The translations under genes were made by a program, and so were the position numbers. DNA of 64,000 bases from Pandoraea sp. PE-S2T-3 (GTDB taxonomy: Bacteria > Pseudomonadota > Gammaproteobacteria > Burkholderiales > Burkholderiaceae), in NCBI RefSeq assembly GCF_002179965.1, contig NZ_NGUQ01000005.1:32532-96531 (forward strand), given 5' to 3'. The notes under the pieces are model-generated. The model did not search any database, was not told where the DNA came from, and saw only the letters and a list, made by a program, of their open reading frames with translations. Within the stretch, counting starts at the first letter, position 1. Each line of letters starts with the position of its first letter. Positions 49,858-60,655 of this stretch are shown in pieces.

Positions 49858-50835
49858 TTACTTCTCGAGACCAGCCGGCGGCCAGTTTTCGAGCTTCATG
49901 CCCAGCGTGAGACCACGCGAGGCCAGCACTTCCTTGATCTCGTTGAGCGACTTGCGACCCAGATTCGGGGTCTTGAGCAATTCGTTCTCGGTACGTTGGA
50001 TCAGGTCGCCGATGTAGTAGATGTTTTCGGCCTTCAAGCAGTTGGCCGAACGCACCGTCAACTCGAGATCGTCCACCGGACGCAGCAGGATCGGATCGAT
50101 CTGCGGCGCACGCGACGGCGCTTCGCTGGCGGCTTCCGTGCCTTCCAGCGCAGCGAACACCGACAGTTGGTCGACGAGGATGCGAGCCGATTGACGGATC
50201 GCTTCTTCCGGCGACACAACACCGTTGGTTTCGATGTTCATCACGAGCTTGTCCAGGTCGGTACGCTGTTCCACGCGGGCCGATTCGACCGCATAGCTCA
50301 CACGCTTGACCGGCGAGAACGACGCGTCGAGGACGATACGACCAATTACCTTGGCCGAATCATCGCCATAACGGCGCACGTTACCCGGGACATAACCACG
50401 ACCCTTTTCAATCTTGATCTGGACGTCGAGCTTACCGCCCTTGGCCAGATGTGCAATCACGTGATCGGGGTTGATCAGTTCGACGTCGTGCGGCAGTTCG
50501 ATATCCGAAGCACGCACCACACCTTCACCATCCTTGCGCAGCGTAACGGTGACTTCGTCACGGTTATGCAGCTTGAACACAACACCCTTCAGGTTCAGCA
50601 GGAAGTTGACAACATCTTCCTGAACGCCGTCGATGGTGGAGTATTCATGCACGACGCCAGCGATCGTCACTTCGGTCGGCGCATAGCCGAGCATCGACGA
50701 CAACAGCACGCGGCGCAGCGCATTGCCCAAGGTGTGGCCGTAACCACGTTCGAACGGCTCCATCACAACTTTGGCGTGATGCTCACCGACTTCTTCAACC
50801 TCGATGATCTTGGGCTTCAATAAACTGTTTTGCAT
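49858..50835 (-). CDS. rpoA: RNA polymerase alpha subunit
   Basis: 325-aa assembly platform of RNA polymerase. The N-terminal domain has [20 protein letters not shown] (dimerisation), and the C-terminal domain (about 250-325) binds UP elements and activators with [11 protein letters not shown] and [21 protein letters not shown] 50835 gives the family start [10 protein letters not shown]; an in-frame start five codons earlier is less likely. Between rpsD and rplQ as usual. Confidence 0.98.
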   Translation of the reverse strand: MQNSLLKPKIIEVEEVGEHHAKVVMEPFERGYGHTLGNALRRVLLSSMLGYAPTEVTIAGVVHEYSTIDGVQEDVVNFLLNLKGVVFKLHNRDEVTVTLRKDGEGVVRASDIELPHDVELINPDHVIAHLAKGGKLDVQIKIEKGRGYVPGNVRRYGDDSAKVIGRIVLDASFSPVKRVSYAVESARVEQRTDLDKLVMNIETNGVVSPEEAIRQSARILVDQLSVFAALEGTEAASEAPSRAPQIDPILLRPVDDLELTVRSANCLKAENIYYIGDLIQRTENELLKTPNLGRKSLNEIKEVLASRGLTLGMKLENWPPAGLEK

Positions 50836-50937
50836 AGGTTTCCTTTTCAATACCCTCGGCTCGTTACACCGATAAGGCTGATGGGTGACAAACCTGCACG
50901 GAACGCAAACGCGCCGTGAGGCGCGTCAGCGTTTGGA

Positions 50938-51561
50938 TTAACGCGAATACAATTCGACGATCAGGCTTTCGTTGATGTCGCCCGCGATATCGCTACGTTC
51001 CGGCAGTGCCTTGAAAGTGCCTTCCATCTTCTTGGCGTCAACCGAAACCCAGATCGGGAAACCGACTTGTTCTGCCAGCGTCAGCGATTCTTGAATACGC
51101 ACTTGCTTCTTGGCCTTTTCGCGCACGGTGATCACATCACCCGGCTTGACCTTGATCGACGGGATGTTGGCGACAACACCGTTCAGCACGACGGCCTTGT
51201 GGCCAACCAGCTGGCGCGCTTCAGCGCGCGTCGAACCAAAACCCATGCGATAGACGACGTTGTCCAGACGCGACTCGAGCACTTGCAGCAGGTTTTCACC
51301 CGTGTTGCCCTTCAGACGATCGGCTTCCGCGAAATAACGACGGAACTGACGCTCGAGCACGCCGTAAATACGCTTGACCTTCTGCTTTTCGCGCAGTTGG
51401 TTGCCGTAGTCGGACGTACGAGCACCCGAGGTGCGGCCATGCTGACCCGGCTTGCTATCCAGCTTGCACTTGTCGGCGAGCGAGCGACGTGCGCTCTTCA
51501 GGAAGAGGTCAGTACCTTCACGACGGGAGAGTTTGGCCTTCGGGCCGATATAACGTGCCAC
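50938..51561 (-). CDS. rpsD: 30S ribosomal protein S4
   Basis: 207-aa primary 16S-binding protein that starts 30S assembly; in E. coli it also represses the alpha operon. [20 protein letters not shown], then [13 protein letters not shown] and the S4 RNA-binding domain [14 protein letters not shown]. No N-terminal zinc cysteines, so the zinc-free form. It has a 153-nt upstream gap with two hairpins and a -10, unlike its tightly packed neighbours. Confidence 0.98.
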   Translation of the reverse strand: MARYIGPKAKLSRREGTDLFLKSARRSLADKCKLDSKPGQHGRTSGARTSDYGNQLREKQKVKRIYGVLERQFRRYFAEADRLKGNTGENLLQVLESRLDNVVYRMGFGSTRAEARQLVGHKAVVLNGVVANIPSIKVKPGDVITVREKAKKQVRIQESLTLAEQVGFPIWVSVDAKKMEGTFKALPERSDIAGDINESLIVELYSR

Positions 51562-51614
51562 GGTTGTTCCTTTATCTCAAAATTTGACGCAGCGGCGCCT
51601 TGTCCACTACGCAA

Positions 51615-51636
51615 GTCCGGTACCGATGTACCGGAC
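51615..51636 (-). other. Leader hairpin 2 of rpsD
   Basis: Perfect 9-bp arms GTCCGGTAC/GTACCGGAC with a CGAT-type loop, about 54 nt before the rpsD start codon. Possible S4-binding or mRNA-stability element. Confidence 0.55.
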
Positions 51637-51656
51637 GGTGGTCTTAGAAATTGCTT

Positions 51657-51680
51657 CGCGCACGGCCGAGACCGTGCGCG
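51657..51680 (-). other. Leader hairpin 1 of rpsD
   Basis: Arms CGCGCACGG/CCGTGCGCG around six bases, immediately after the -10 at 51689-51694. It may be the first structure in a dedicated rpsD transcript or a partial terminator for rpsK. Confidence 0.5.
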
Positions 51681-51688
51681 AACCCGCG

Positions 51689-51694
51689 ATTATA
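51689..51694 (-). promoter_or_regulatory. Possible -10 box of an rpsD promoter
   Basis: Perfect minus-strand TATAAT between rpsK and rpsD. The -35 region is weak. Confidence 0.4.
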
Positions 51695-51714
51695 GCAGGA
51701 TTTTCTAAAGCGTC

Positions 51715-52119
51715 TTAGATACGACGACGCTTCGGCGGGCGGCAGCCGTTGTGCGGGACCGGCGTCACGTCCGAGATGGCCGTGATCTTGATACCCAGCG
51801 CATTCAGTGCACGAACCGCGGATTCGCGACCCGGGCCCGGGCCCTTGATGCGAACTTCCAGGTTCTTCACGCCGTATTCCAGCGCCACGCGGCCAGCCGA
51901 TTCAGCAGCAACCTGGGCAGCAAACGGGGTCGATTTACGCGAACCCTTGAAGCCCTGGCCACCCGAAGTCGCCCATGCCAGTGCGTTGCCCTGACGATCG
52001 GTGATCGTGATGATGGTGTTGTTGAACGAAGCGTGGACGTGCACGACGCCTTCAGCAACGCTCTTCTTGACCTTCTTGCGAACGCGCTGTGAAGCGGCGT
52101 TGTTCTGTTGCTTAGCCAT
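51715..52119 (-). CDS. rpsK: 30S ribosomal protein S11
   Basis: 134-aa platform protein of the 30S subunit contacting mRNA near the Shine-Dalgarno helix. [20 protein letters not shown] and [13 protein letters not shown] and [13 protein letters not shown] are invariant. It follows rpsM by 18 nt in the alpha operon. Confidence 0.98.
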   Translation of the reverse strand: MAKQQNNAASQRVRKKVKKSVAEGVVHVHASFNNTIITITDRQGNALAWATSGGQGFKGSRKSTPFAAQVAAESAGRVALEYGVKNLEVRIKGPGPGRESAVRALNALGIKITAISDVTPVPHNGCRPPKRRRI

Positions 52120-52137
52120 GAGTTTCCTATCCTCTGG

Positions 52138-52503
52138 TTACTTCTTCAGCGAGACGCCGGCCTTACGCGGGCCCTTGCGGGTACGCGCATTGGTACGGGT
52201 GCGCTGGCCGCGGACCGGCAGGCCCTTGCGGTGACGCAGACCACGATAGCAGCCCAAGTCCATCAGGCGCTTGATGCTCATGGTCACTTCACGGCGCAGG
52301 TCGCCTTCAACCGTCAGCTGACCGACTTGGTCACGCAGCTTTTCGAGATCGTTGTCGTCGAGGTCCTTGACCTTCTTCGAGAACGGCACACCAGCGGCTT
52401 CGCAAATCTGGCGAGCGCGCGTGCGACCGACACCGTAAATAGCCGTCAGGCCGATTTCCGTGTGCTGGTGGTTCGGGATGTTAACCCCTGCAATACGAGC
52501 CAT
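52138..52503 (-). CDS. rpsM: 30S ribosomal protein S13
   Basis: 121-aa head protein of the 30S subunit that contacts the P-site tRNA and the 50S bridge B1. [19 protein letters not shown] and the basic tail [19 protein letters not shown] are typical. First gene of the classical alpha operon, 35 nt after rpmJ. Confidence 0.98.
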   Translation of the reverse strand: MARIAGVNIPNHQHTEIGLTAIYGVGRTRARQICEAAGVPFSKKVKDLDDNDLEKLRDQVGQLTVEGDLRREVTMSIKRLMDLGCYRGLRHRKGLPVRGQRTRTNARTRKGPRKAGVSLKK

Positions 52504-52538
52504 TCGTAATTCCCCAACTAAATAGCGTTAAAGGCCGA

Positions 52539-52655
52539 TTAGCCCTGACGTTGCTTGTGGCGTTGATCCGTGCTGCAAATCACGCGCACTACGCCTTTGC
52601 GCTTCACAATCTTGCAATTGCGGCACAGACACTTAACAGATGCCAAAACTTTCAT
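52539..52655 (-). CDS. rpmJ: 50S ribosomal protein L36
   Basis: 38-aa zinc-ribbon protein beginning [14 protein letters not shown] and ending HKQRQG. Zinc ligands C11, C14, C27 and H33 are all present, so this is the zinc-containing form. It is too short for routine ORF listing but its position between infA and rpsM and its sequence leave no doubt. Confidence 0.96.
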   Translation of the reverse strand: MKVLASVKCLCRNCKIVKRKGVVRVICSTDQRHKQRQG

Positions 52656-52674
52656 GACAATTCCCTCTCTCTAA

Positions 52675-52893
52675 TCACTTCGCCCGGAAGACGATCCGCG
52701 CACGCGACAGATCGTAGGGCGTCAACTCAACCGTCACCTTATCTCCGGGAAGGATGCGGATGTAATGCATCCGCATCTTGCCGGAAATGTGTCCGAGTAC
52801 TACATGGCCATTTTCCAGTTTCACCCGGAAGGTGGCATTGGGGAGGTTTTCAAGGACCTCACCCTGCATTTGAATAACGTCGTCTTTCGACAT
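52675..52893 (-). CDS. infA: Translation initiation factor IF-1
   Basis: 72-aa OB-fold factor that occupies the A site during initiation. [20 protein letters not shown], then [20 protein letters not shown] and [11 protein letters not shown]. In the spc-alpha junction between secY and rpmJ, its usual site in betaproteobacteria, where some genomes carry a second copy elsewhere. Confidence 0.97.
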   Translation of the reverse strand: MSKDDVIQMQGEVLENLPNATFRVKLENGHVVLGHISGKMRMHYIRILPGDKVTVELTPYDLSRARIVFRAK

Positions 52894-52905
52894 GATCCCA
52901 GATGA

Positions 52906-54243
52906 TCAGCGAAGCGTCATGTTATTGCCGCCCTTGAAATTCGCCTTGCGGAGCAGCGACTCATACTGTTGCGACATCACATACGACTGCACTTGCGCCA
53001 TGAAATCCATCGTGACCACGACGATGATCAGCAGTGACGTTCCGCCAAAATAAAACGGGACGTTCCAGCGCAACACCAGGAACTCGGGCAGCAGACACAC
53101 CAGGGTGACATAAGCTGCACCAGCCAGCGTCAGACGCGTCAAGATCTTGTCGATGTACCGTGCCGTCTGGTCGCCCGGACGGATACCCGGCACAAACGCG
53201 CCGCTCTTCTTCAGGTTCTCGGCTGTTTCTTTGCTGTTGAACACCAGTGCGGTGTAGAAGAAGCAGAAAAACACGATTGCCAAAGCATAGAGCATCACGT
53301 AGATCGGCTGACCCGGCGACAACTTGGCCGCGATGTCCTTGAGCCAACGCGTGTTGTCACCTGCGCCGAACCAGTTCGCGATCGTTGCCGGGAACAGGAT
53401 GATCGACGACGCAAAGATCGGCGGAATCACACCAGCCATATTCAGCTTGAGCGGCAGGTGCGATGCTTGACCACCGTATACCTTGTTGCCCACCTGACGT
53501 TTGGCGTAATTCACCAGAATCTTGCGCTGACCCCGTTCCACAAACACGACGAAGAACGTCACGAGCACAACGAGCGCACAGATCACGATCGCCGAGAACG
53601 GACCAATCGAACCAGTACCGACAAGCTCAAACAGGCCGCCCACAGCATTCGGCAAACCGGCCGCGATACCACCAAAGATGATGATCGAGATACCGTTACC
53701 GAGGCCGCGTTCAGTGATCTGCTCACCGAGCCACATCAGGAACATCGTGCCGGTTACGAGCGTGATCACCGTCGTCAGGCGGAACATCATGCCTGGATCA
53801 ACGACGAGCCCCGGCTCGCTTTCCAACGTCACCGCGATTGCAGCTGCCTGGAAGAGCGCAAGCACCACCGTGAAATACCGGGTGTACTGCGTGATCTTGC
53901 GTTGGCCGGCTTGGCCTTCCTTACGCAAGGCTTCCAATTGTGGCGAAACCATCGCCAGCAACTGCATGATGATCGACGCCGAGATGTACGGCATGATCCC
54001 GAGCGCGAAGATCGTGAAACGCGACAACGCACCGCCCGAGAACATGTTGAACATGCCCAGGATCCCGCCCGACTGGCGCTGGAACAGCTGCGCCAGCTGA
54101 TCGGGGTCGATGCCCGGCACCGGGATATGCGCACCAATACGGTAGACGATCAACGCCAGCAGCAGGAAAACCAGCCGCCGGCGCAGATCCGCATACTTCG
54201 GGCCCTGCGTACCAGGCTTAGCGAGATTAGGAGACTTGGCCAA
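52906..54243 (-). CDS. secY: Protein translocase subunit SecY
   Basis: 445-aa central pore of the SecYEG channel with ten membrane helices. [20 protein letters not shown], the plug region [20 protein letters not shown], and the ribosome-binding loop EEGQ-type stretch ([18 protein letters not shown]). The start appears to be TTG at 54243, with GGAG 8 nt upstream; no ATG fits. It lies 23 nt after rplO. Confidence 0.97.
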   Translation of the reverse strand: MAKSPNLAKPGTQGPKYADLRRRLVFLLLALIVYRIGAHIPVPGIDPDQLAQLFQRQSGGILGMFNMFSGGALSRFTIFALGIMPYISASIIMQLLAMVSPQLEALRKEGQAGQRKITQYTRYFTVVLALFQAAAIAVTLESEPGLVVDPGMMFRLTTVITLVTGTMFLMWLGEQITERGLGNGISIIIFGGIAAGLPNAVGGLFELVGTGSIGPFSAIVICALVVLVTFFVVFVERGQRKILVNYAKRQVGNKVYGGQASHLPLKLNMAGVIPPIFASSIILFPATIANWFGAGDNTRWLKDIAAKLSPGQPIYVMLYALAIVFFCFFYTALVFNSKETAENLKKSGAFVPGIRPGDQTARYIDKILTRLTLAGAAYVTLVCLLPEFLVLRWNVPFYFGGTSLLIIVVVTMDFMAQVQSYVMSQQYESLLRKANFKGGNNMTLR

Positions 54244-54266
54244 TGATGGCTCCGGGGTGTCCTAAC

Positions 54267-54701
54267 TTACTCTGCGACCGAACCGCCAGCCGCCTGAATT
54301 GCCGTGAGCGCACCCTTGGTGACGCCCAGACCCTTCACAACGACCTTGCGGGTGATCTCGCCAGCGGCGATGATCTTGGCCGACAACGACAGCTCGCTCA
54401 CCAGACCGGCCTGCTTCAGAACCAACAGATCGATTTCGTCGACCGGCAGGTTGTTCAGGTCCGACAGGCGAACTTCGCCCACGAAACGGCGCGTCAGCGA
54501 CTTGAAGCCACGCTTCGGCAGACGACGTTGCAGCGGCATTTGACCGCCTTCGAAGCCCACCTTGTGGAAGCCGCCCGAACGCGACTTCTGACCCTTGTGA
54601 CCACGGCCGGCGGTTTTACCCAGACCCGAACCGATGCCACGGCCAACGCGGCGCTTGGCGTGTTTAGCGCCTTCTGCCGGCTTAATCGAATTCAATTCCA
54701 T
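54267..54701 (-). CDS. rplO: 50S ribosomal protein L15
   Basis: 144-aa late-assembly 50S protein. [40 protein letters not shown] and [17 protein letters not shown] are diagnostic. Between rpmD and secY in the spc order. Confidence 0.98.
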   Translation of the reverse strand: MELNSIKPAEGAKHAKRRVGRGIGSGLGKTAGRGHKGQKSRSGGFHKVGFEGGQMPLQRRLPKRGFKSLTRRFVGEVRLSDLNNLPVDEIDLLVLKQAGLVSELSLSAKIIAAGEITRKVVVKGLGVTKGALTAIQAAGGSVAE

Positions 54702-54712
54702 TTTGCCCTCGC

Positions 54713-54898
54713 TCAGTCGACGATCTTCACAAGGTACGAGACCTTGTTGATCATGCCCCGCACAGCGGGCGTGTCCTGCAACTCATACGTCGAATTGAGG
54801 CGACGCAGGCCGAGACCGCGAACGGTTGCACGATGTTCTTCGCGCGTACCGATCAGGCTCTTGACCAGCTTGACTTTCACAGTTTGTTGCTGCGACAT
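54713..54898 (-). CDS. rpmD: 50S ribosomal protein L30
   Basis: 61-aa protein starting [20 protein letters not shown] and ending [11 protein letters not shown] 54898 is preferred to an in-frame start three codons upstream. rpsE stops 11 nt before it. Confidence 0.97.
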   Translation of the reverse strand: MSQQQTVKVKLVKSLIGTREEHRATVRGLGLRRLNSTYELQDTPAVRGMINKVSYLVKIVD

Positions 54899-54909
54899 AT
54901 TGATCACCC

Positions 54910-55428
54910 TTAGCCGAGGATCTCTTCCACCGACTTGCCACGCTTAGCGGCGATGTCAGCAGGAGTCGATTGTTTCTTCAGGCCGTCGAGCGTGGCGCGG
55001 ACCAGGTTGTACGGGTTCGTCGAGCCAAGGCTCTTCGTCACCACGTTGGTCACGCCCATCACCTCGAACACCGCACGCATCGGGCCACCAGCGATAACGC
55101 CGGTACCGTCTTTCGCCGGCGACATCAGGACGCGCGAGGCGCCATGCTGGCCGAGAACGTTATGTTGCAGGGTGCCATTCTTCAGGGCGACCTTGAACAT
55201 ATTGCGGCGGGCTTGTTCCATTGCCTTTTGAACGGCAACCGGGACTTCCTTCGCTTTGCCTTTGCCCATGCCGATGCGGCCATCGCCGTCACCAACCACG
55301 GTCAACGCGGCAAAACCGAGAATACGACCACCCTTCACCACTTTCGTGACGCGGTTGACCGAAATCATCTTCTCGCGAAGGCCGTCGTCGCGTTCGTCAG
55401 CCTGAACTTTCGCTTGCATCTTTGCCAT
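54910..55428 (-). CDS. rpsE: 30S ribosomal protein S5
   Basis: 172-aa protein involved in decoding accuracy; mutations cause spectinomycin resistance, which names the spc operon. [20 protein letters not shown] holds the spectinomycin loop, followed by [20 protein letters not shown]. Nothing unusual in length or sequence. Confidence 0.98.
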   Translation of the reverse strand: MAKMQAKVQADERDDGLREKMISVNRVTKVVKGGRILGFAALTVVGDGDGRIGMGKGKAKEVPVAVQKAMEQARRNMFKVALKNGTLQHNVLGQHGASRVLMSPAKDGTGVIAGGPMRAVFEVMGVTNVVTKSLGSTNPYNLVRATLDGLKKQSTPADIAAKRGKSVEEILG

Positions 55429-55441
55429 GACGGATCCTTAC

Positions 55442-55807
55442 TTAGAACTTGAGGCCGGCTTCACGGGCAGCGTCGGCCAAAGCCTTGACGCGACCGTGAT
55501 AGCGGAAGCCCGAGCGGTCGAAAGAGACGCTTTCGATGCCGGCAGCCTTCGCCTTCTCGGCGATACGACGGCCGATCAGCGCAGCAGCAGCAGCGTTTCC
55601 GCCCTTGCCTTCCTTGTCGCCCAGTTCCTTGCGCACTTCGGCTTCCAGCGTCGAAGCGCTGGCCAGCACTTGCGTGCCGTCTTCCGAGAAAACTTGCGCG
55701 TAAATGTGCACGTTGGTGCGATGCACGGAAAGGCGATGCACCTTTTGAGCTGCCAGCTTGATACGAGTCTGGCGAGCGCGGCGCACACGTGATTGTTTCT
55801 TGTCCAT
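55442..55807 (-). CDS. rplR: 50S ribosomal protein L18
   Basis: 121-aa 5S rRNA-binding protein. [20 protein letters not shown] and [23 protein letters not shown] 55807 is preferred to an in-frame start three codons upstream. Follows rplF by 11 nt. Confidence 0.98.
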   Translation of the reverse strand: MDKKQSRVRRARQTRIKLAAQKVHRLSVHRTNVHIYAQVFSEDGTQVLASASTLEAEVRKELGDKEGKGGNAAAAALIGRRIAEKAKAAGIESVSFDRSGFRYHGRVKALADAAREAGLKF

Positions 55808-55818
55808 GTTTCGCACCC

Positions 55819-56352
55819 TTACTTCTTCTTGGTTTCCTTGAGGATCACCACTTCGTCCGCATAGCGGACACCCTTACCCTTGTAGGGCTCGGGCGGACGG
55901 TAACCGCGAACTTCCGCAGCCACTTGTCCGATGCGTTGTTTATCAACGCCTTTGATGATGATCTCCGTTTGCGTCGGGGTTTCCGCCTTAACACCTTCCG
56001 GCATGGCGTGCACAACATCGTGCGAGAAACCCAGCTCAAGCTTCAGGTTGTTACCGTCAGCCTTGGCGCGATAACCCACGCCAACGAGTTGCAGCTTCTT
56101 CTCGAAACCCTTGCTCACACCAGTCACCATATTGTTGACCAGTGCACGTTCCGTACCATACAGCGCATTCGCTTCACGGCTTTCGTCAGCCGGGGCGAAG
56201 GTGATGGTGGCGTCTTCAATCTTGACGTTCACGAGGGTGTTGATGCCGCGGGTCAACGAACCCAGGGCGCCCTTGATCGTCAGCACATTGCCAGTCAGCG
56301 TTGCGTCAACGCCCTTCGGCAGTGCAATAGGACTCTTACCTACGCGAGACAT
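55819..56352 (-). CDS. rplF: 50S ribosomal protein L6
   Basis: 177-aa two-domain protein near the factor-binding site. [40 protein letters not shown] and the C-terminal [18 protein letters not shown] are conserved. Normal length. Confidence 0.98.
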   Translation of the reverse strand: MSRVGKSPIALPKGVDATLTGNVLTIKGALGSLTRGINTLVNVKIEDATITFAPADESREANALYGTERALVNNMVTGVSKGFEKKLQLVGVGYRAKADGNNLKLELGFSHDVVHAMPEGVKAETPTQTEIIIKGVDKQRIGQVAAEVRGYRPPEPYKGKGVRYADEVVILKETKKK

Positions 56353-56367
56353 TTAAACTCTCCTCGG

Positions 56368-56763
56368 TTAGGCGACGTAGCAGATGACTTCGCCGCCCAC
56401 GCCGGTGGCGCGTGCTTTGCGATCGGTCATCACGCCCTTCGGGGTCGAGACGATTGCAACGCCGAGGCCATTCATGACCTGCGGGATCTCGTTGCGGCTC
56501 TTGTACACACGCAGACCCGGACGCGACACGCGCTCGAGGCGCTCAATCACAGGACGGCCAGCGTAGTACTTCAGTGCGATGTTCAGCACCGGCTTGGTTT
56601 CTTCTGCCTCAACCGCGAAGTCTTCGATGTAGCCTTCGTCCTTCAGGACTTTGGCGATCGAGACCTTCAGCTTGGACGAGGGCATCTTCACGGATGCCTT
56701 CTCAACCATCTGAGCGTTGCGGATGCGGGTCAGCATATCGGCGATAGGATCGCTCATGCTCAT
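56368..56763 (-). CDS. rpsH: 30S ribosomal protein S8
   Basis: 131-aa 16S-binding protein; in E. coli it represses the spc operon by binding near rpl[21 protein letters not shown], then [20 protein letters not shown] and [13 protein letters not shown]. Normal. Confidence 0.98.
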   Translation of the reverse strand: MSMSDPIADMLTRIRNAQMVEKASVKMPSSKLKVSIAKVLKDEGYIEDFAVEAEETKPVLNIALKYYAGRPVIERLERVSRPGLRVYKSRNEIPQVMNGLGVAIVSTPKGVMTDRKARATGVGGEVICYVA

Positions 56764-56776
56764 GGTGCTTCTCCTA

Positions 56777-57082
56777 TTACCAGCTAGCTTTGGTCACGCC
56801 CGGGATTTCGCCACGGAAGGCGATTTCACGGATCTTGTTACGGGCCAGGCCGAATTTGCGGAAGGTTCCGCGCGGACGGCCAGTCAGTTCGCAACGATTG
56901 CGTTGACGCGTCGGGTTGGCGTTACGCGGCAGCTGTTGCAGCGCCAGACGTGCTTCATAACGCTCGTCTTCCGACTTGCTGGTGTCTTCGATGATCGCTT
57001 TGAGGGCGTCGCGCTTGGCAGAAAATTTCTGCGCCAGACGGGCGCGTTTCTTTTCGCGTTCGATAAGTGCCAGTTTAGCCAC
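56777..57082 (-). CDS. rpsN: 30S ribosomal protein S14
   Basis: 101-aa long, zinc-independent form (no CxxC pairs). [20 protein letters not shown] and [18 protein letters not shown] are diagnostic. Between rplE and rpsH. Confidence 0.98.
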   Translation of the reverse strand: MAKLALIEREKKRARLAQKFSAKRDALKAIIEDTSKSEDERYEARLALQQLPRNANPTRQRNRCELTGRPRGTFRKFGLARNKIREIAFRGEIPGVTKASW

Positions 57083-57089
57083 GATTACC

Positions 57090-57629
57090 TCAGTTACGGA
57101 ACGGGAATTTGAACGCCGACAGAAGAGCCTTGGCTTCTTCGTCAGTCTTCGCGGTGGTGGTGATGCTGATGTTCAGCCCACGCAGCGCGTCGATTTTGTC
57201 GTACTCGATTTCGGGGAAGATGATCTGTTCCTTCACACCGATGTTGTAATTGCCACGACCGTCGAACGCACGACCCGAAATACCGCGGAAGTCACGCACG
57301 CGCGGCAGAGCCACGGTGATGAAACGATCCAGGAATTCGAACATACGCTCACCGCGCAACGTCACCATCGTACCGATCGGGTAACCTTCGCGGATCTTGA
57401 AACCGGCGATAGCCTTGCGAGCCTTCGTCACCACCGGCTTTTGGCCGGCAATTTTCGTCAGATCGCCAACGGCGTGTTCAATGATCTTCTTGTCAGCAAC
57501 CGCTTGACCAAGGCCCATGTTCAGGGTGATCTTGGTGATACGCGGCACTTCCATGACAGACTTGTAACCGAACTGAGTCGTCAGAGCGGCAACAACCTTG
57601 TCTTTGTAGAACTCTTGCAAACGGGCCAT
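57090..57629 (-). CDS. rplE: 50S ribosomal protein L5
   Basis: 179-aa protein binding 5S rRNA and contacting the P-site t[42 protein letters not shown] and [20 protein letters not shown]. Normal length. Confidence 0.98.
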   Translation of the reverse strand: MARLQEFYKDKVVAALTTQFGYKSVMEVPRITKITLNMGLGQAVADKKIIEHAVGDLTKIAGQKPVVTKARKAIAGFKIREGYPIGTMVTLRGERMFEFLDRFITVALPRVRDFRGISGRAFDGRGNYNIGVKEQIIFPEIEYDKIDALRGLNISITTTAKTDEEAKALLSAFKFPFRN

Positions 57630-57648
57630 TTTCTATACTCCCTGCGAC

Positions 57649-57960
57649 TTAGGCACCGACGACCGTAGCACCGGTCGTCTTGAGGAAGCGGACCTTCTTG
57701 CCGTCTTCGACCTTGATGCCCACACGCGACGGCTTGCCATTGGCATCCACCAGCGCCACGTTCGAAACGTGGATCGGCATCGTCTTGTCGACCACGCCAC
57801 CTTGCGTGCCCTTCATCGGGTTCGGCTTGACGTGCTTCTTAGCAACGTTCACGCCCTCGACGACCAACTTGTCGCCATCAATGGCCAGGACCGTGCCACG
57901 CTTGGCCTTGTCCTTACCCGTCAGCACGATGACCTGGTCACCCTTGCGAATCTTGTTCAT
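57649..57960 (-). CDS. rplX: 50S ribosomal protein L24
   Basis: 103-aa assembly initiator with a KOW domain. [20 protein letters not shown], then [20 protein letters not shown]. Follows rplN by 11 nt. Confidence 0.98.
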   Translation of the reverse strand: MNKIRKGDQVIVLTGKDKAKRGTVLAIDGDKLVVEGVNVAKKHVKPNPMKGTQGGVVDKTMPIHVSNVALVDANGKPSRVGIKVEDGKKVRFLKTTGATVVGA

Positions 57961-57971
57961 GTGTCGGCTCC

Positions 57972-58340
57972 TTACAGCACTTCCGGGGCCAGCGACACGA
58001 TCTTCATGAAGCGTTCGGTACGCAGTTCACGCGTAACCGGTCCGAAGATACGGGTGCCGATCGGCTCGAGCTTGGTGTTCAGCAGCACGGCGGCGTTGCC
58101 GTCGAATTTGACCAGCGAGCCGTCTTGGCGACGCACGCCCTTGGCGGTACGCACGACCACTGCATTGTAAATTTCGCCCTTCTTGACGCGACCACGCGGC
58201 GCAGCGTCTTTCACGCTGACCTTGATGATGTCGCCAATGCCGGCGTAACGACGCTTGGAGCCGCCCAGCACCTTGATGCACATCACTTCACGCGCACCGG
58301 TGTTGTCGGCCACTTCGAGCCGGGTTTCAGTTTGAATCAT
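57972..58340 (-). CDS. rplN: 50S ribosomal protein L14
   Basis: 122-aa protein at the subunit interface. [20 protein letters not shown] and [22 protein letters not shown] 58340 is the family start; an upstream in-frame extension lies in the leader. First gene of the spc block, about 265 nt after rpsQ, with its own promoter upstream. Confidence 0.98.
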   Translation of the reverse strand: MIQTETRLEVADNTGAREVMCIKVLGGSKRRYAGIGDIIKVSVKDAAPRGRVKKGEIYNAVVVRTAKGVRRQDGSLVKFDGNAAVLLNTKLEPIGTRIFGPVTRELRTERFMKIVSLAPEVL

Positions 58341-58545
58341 GGTGTTATCTTCCCAACTTAATCCGACACCAGGGCGTCGGTCAGTCTTGGTCCCCGTCAG
58401 CATCAAAGGATGCCGTTTGGGTTGAGTCGTTCAAAAGTGGACAACCTTGCTACCTCAACACGACTCGTAGAGGATACGAATCAGCCTCGGAAGCCATCCA
58501 CTCCCTTGCGAAACCAAAGACCGGTTTTGGCGAAAGAAGCGGAAA
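58341..58545 (-). other. Leader RNA of the spc block
   Basis: About 205 nt between the predicted transcription start and rplN. An in-frame upstream start in it is not considered real. No hairpin as strong as the one at 58548-58577 is seen; no known regulatory motif recognised. Confidence 0.4.
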
Positions 58546-58547
58546 GT

Positions 58548-58577
58548 CCGGAATTATACATCGATAATTCCGGACTT
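58548..58577. other. Large palindrome overlapping the spc promoter
   Basis: Arms of about 12-14 bp (AGTCCGGAATTAT / ATAATTCCGGACT) around ACATCG. The minus-strand -10 box lies inside it. It could be an operator or a hairpin in read-through RNA from rpsQ. Confidence 0.6.
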
Positions 58578-58581
58578 GCAA
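58553..58581 (-). promoter_or_regulatory. Promoter of the spc block (rplN onward)
   Basis: Minus-strand TTGCAA (58576-58581), 17 bp, TATAAT (58553-58558). E. coli has the spc promoter at the same place, between rpsQ and rplN. Confidence 0.75.
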
Positions 58582-58604
58582 GTCAGCCTTCGCTTCAGCG
58601 CGCC

Positions 58605-58877
58605 TTAGATGATGCGGGCGGCTTCCACGAGACGGGAAACCGTCCAGGCCTTGGTCTTCGACAGCGGACGAGTTTCTTGAATCTCGACCGTATCGCCTTC
58701 CTTGATCTGGTTGGTTTCATCGTGCGCGTGATACTTCTTCGAACGCACAATGTACTTGCCGTAGAGCGGGTGCTTCATTTGACGCTCGACCAGCACGGTA
58801 ACCGTCTTGTCCATCTTGTCGCTGACAACCTTACCCACGAGGGTACGCTTCAGCGAGGTCTTAGCGGTATCGTTCAT
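58605..58877 (-). CDS. rpsQ: 30S ribosomal protein S17
   Basis: 90-aa OB-fold 16S-binding protein. [40 protein letters not shown] and [11 protein letters not shown]. Last gene of the S10 block; overlaps rpmC by 4 nt. Confidence 0.98.
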   Translation of the reverse strand: MNDTAKTSLKRTLVGKVVSDKMDKTVTVLVERQMKHPLYGKYIVRSKKYHAHDETNQIKEGDTVEIQETRPLSKTKAWTVSRLVEAARII

Positions 58878-59068
58878 TTCTGGCTCGCCTTCTCAGTCAA
58901 CACGGTACGCACACGCGCGATGTCCTTGCGCACCTTCTTCAGCTGGCTGGTGTTGCTCAGCTGTTGGGTGGCCGCTTGCATGCGAAGACCGAATTGGGCC
59001 TTCAGCAGATCCGACAGCTCATTGTTCAGAGCGACGGGATCCTTGGCACGAAGTTCGGATGCTTTCAT
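58874..59068 (-). CDS. rpmC: 50S ribosomal protein L29
   Basis: 64-aa helical protein at the exit tunnel. [20 protein letters not shown] and [16 protein letters not shown] 59068 preferred to an in-frame start six codons upstream because of the universal MKASELR start. Stop overlaps the rpsQ start. Confidence 0.97.
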   Translation of the reverse strand: MKASELRAKDPVALNNELSDLLKAQFGLRMQAATQQLSNTSQLKKVRKDIARVRTVLTEKASQK

Positions 59069-59082
59069 TTCAATCTCTCCAA

Positions 59083-59499
59083 TCAAGCGCCAAGGCGACG
59101 GACGAAGAACGTCGTCTGAATCGGCAGCTTAGCGGCAGCCAGGCGGAACGCCTCGCGTGCCAGTGCTTCATCAACACCGTCCATCTCGTACAGCATCTTG
59201 CCCGGTTGAATCTCGGCGACGTAGTACTCAGGGTTACCCTTACCGTTACCCATACGCACTTCGGCCGGCTTTTGCGAGATCGGCTTATCCGGGAAAATGC
59301 GAATCCAGATACGGCCACCACGCTTGATGTGACGGGTCATGGCGCGACGAGCGGCTTCAATCTGACGAGCCGTCAGACGACCGCGACCGACCGCCTTGAG
59401 ACCGAATTCGCCGAACGACACTTCGTTGCCACGGGTGGCGACGCCAGTGTTACGGCCCTTCTGCTCTTTACGATACTTTCTGCGTTTCGGTTGCAGCAT
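59083..59499 (-). CDS. rplP: 50S ribosomal protein L16
   Basis: 138-aa protein near the A site. [40 protein letters not shown] and [18 protein letters not shown]. Starts 2 nt after the rpsC stop. Confidence 0.98.
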   Translation of the reverse strand: MLQPKRRKYRKEQKGRNTGVATRGNEVSFGEFGLKAVGRGRLTARQIEAARRAMTRHIKRGGRIWIRIFPDKPISQKPAEVRMGNGKGNPEYYVAEIQPGKMLYEMDGVDEALAREAFRLAAAKLPIQTTFFVRRLGA

Positions 59500-59501
59500 G
59501 A

Positions 59502-60305
59502 TTATTCTCCAGTCTTGGCGTCGCCTTCAGGCTTGCCAGCCGGACGGCGTGCACCACCGCGCTTCGCACCGGCCTTATCGCCAGCGTCGTCACGACGGGG
59601 GCGACGGTCGCCCGGACGCGCGTTGCGGCGCGGACGCTTTTCTTCGGCCGGCTCTTCAGCCACCGGAGCGTCGTTGCGGCCCAGCGTGTCACCCTTGTAC
59701 ACCCACACCTTGATACCGATGATGCCGTAGGTCGTCTTCGCTTCCGAGGTCGCGTAGTCGATGTCGGCGCGCAGGGTGTGCAGGGGCACACGGCCTTCGC
59801 GATACCATTCGGTACGGGCGATTTCGATACCGTTCAGACGGCCAGCGCTCATGATCTTGATGCCTTGGGCACCCAGACGCATCGCGTTCTGCATCGCGCG
59901 CTTCATTGCGCGACGGAACATGATACGGCGCTCAAGCTGCTGAGCGATCGAGTCGGCGATCAGTTGCGCATCGGTTTCCGGCTTGCGGATTTCTTCGATG
60001 TTCACGTGAACCGGCACGCCCATGCGCTTTTGCAGTTCGGCCTTGAGGATTTCGATGTCCTCGCCCTTCTTGCCGATCACAACGCCCGGACGCGAGCTGA
60101 AAATCGTAATGCGGGCATTACGGGCCGGACGCTCGATGATGACGCGGCCAACCGAAGCGTTCTTCAGCTTCTTCTTCAGGTAATCGCGAACGCCGATGTC
60201 TTCCTGCAACATCTGAGCGAAATTCTGGTTGTTCGCGTACCAACGCGAAGACCAGTTACGACTGACGGCCAAGCGGAAGCCAGTCGGATGAATTTTCTGT
60301 CCCAT
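59502..60305 (-). CDS. rpsC: 30S ribosomal protein S3
   Basis: 267-aa protein at the mRNA entry with a KH domain ([20 protein letters not shown]). [20 protein letters not shown] start. The last ~50 residues are a basic, disordered tail ([20 protein letters not shown]), longer than in E. coli (233 aa), common in Burkholderiales. Confidence 0.98.
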   Translation of the reverse strand: MGQKIHPTGFRLAVSRNWSSRWYANNQNFAQMLQEDIGVRDYLKKKLKNASVGRVIIERPARNARITIFSSRPGVVIGKKGEDIEILKAELQKRMGVPVHVNIEEIRKPETDAQLIADSIAQQLERRIMFRRAMKRAMQNAMRLGAQGIKIMSAGRLNGIEIARTEWYREGRVPLHTLRADIDYATSEAKTTYGIIGIKVWVYKGDTLGRNDAPVAEEPAEEKRPRRNARPGDRRPRRDDAGDKAGAKRGGARRPAGKPEGDAKTGE

Positions 60306-60314
60306 CGTGACCCC

Positions 60315-60644
60315 TTAGTTACCCAGCGTCACAGTGATGTGACAGGATTGCTTCTCGATGCGGTTACCACGGCCCTTGGCGCGCGCGGTGAAACGCTTGA
60401 GCGAGGTCGCCTTGTCAACGAAGATGCCCTTAACGCGCAGCTCGTCGATGTCAGCACCTTCATTGTGCTCGGCGTTGGCGATTGCCGACTCGAGCACCTT
60501 CTTGATGATGACAGCGGCCTTCTTCGGCGAGAAGGTCAGGACATTCAGTGCACGTTCGAGCGGCAGGCCACGAATCTGGTCAGCGACCAGACGCGTCTTC
60601 TGCGCCGAGATACGAGCACCGCGATGAATTGCTTTCACTTCCAT
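60315..60644 (-). CDS. rplV: 50S ribosomal protein L22
   Basis: 109-aa protein lining the exit tunnel with a long beta hairpin. [20 protein letters not shown] and [20 protein letters not shown]. 9 nt after it starts rpsC. Confidence 0.98.
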   Translation of the reverse strand: MEVKAIHRGARISAQKTRLVADQIRGLPLERALNVLTFSPKKAAVIIKKVLESAIANAEHNEGADIDELRVKGIFVDKATSLKRFTARAKGRGNRIEKQSCHITVTLGN

Positions 60645-60655
60645 GATCGGGCCCC

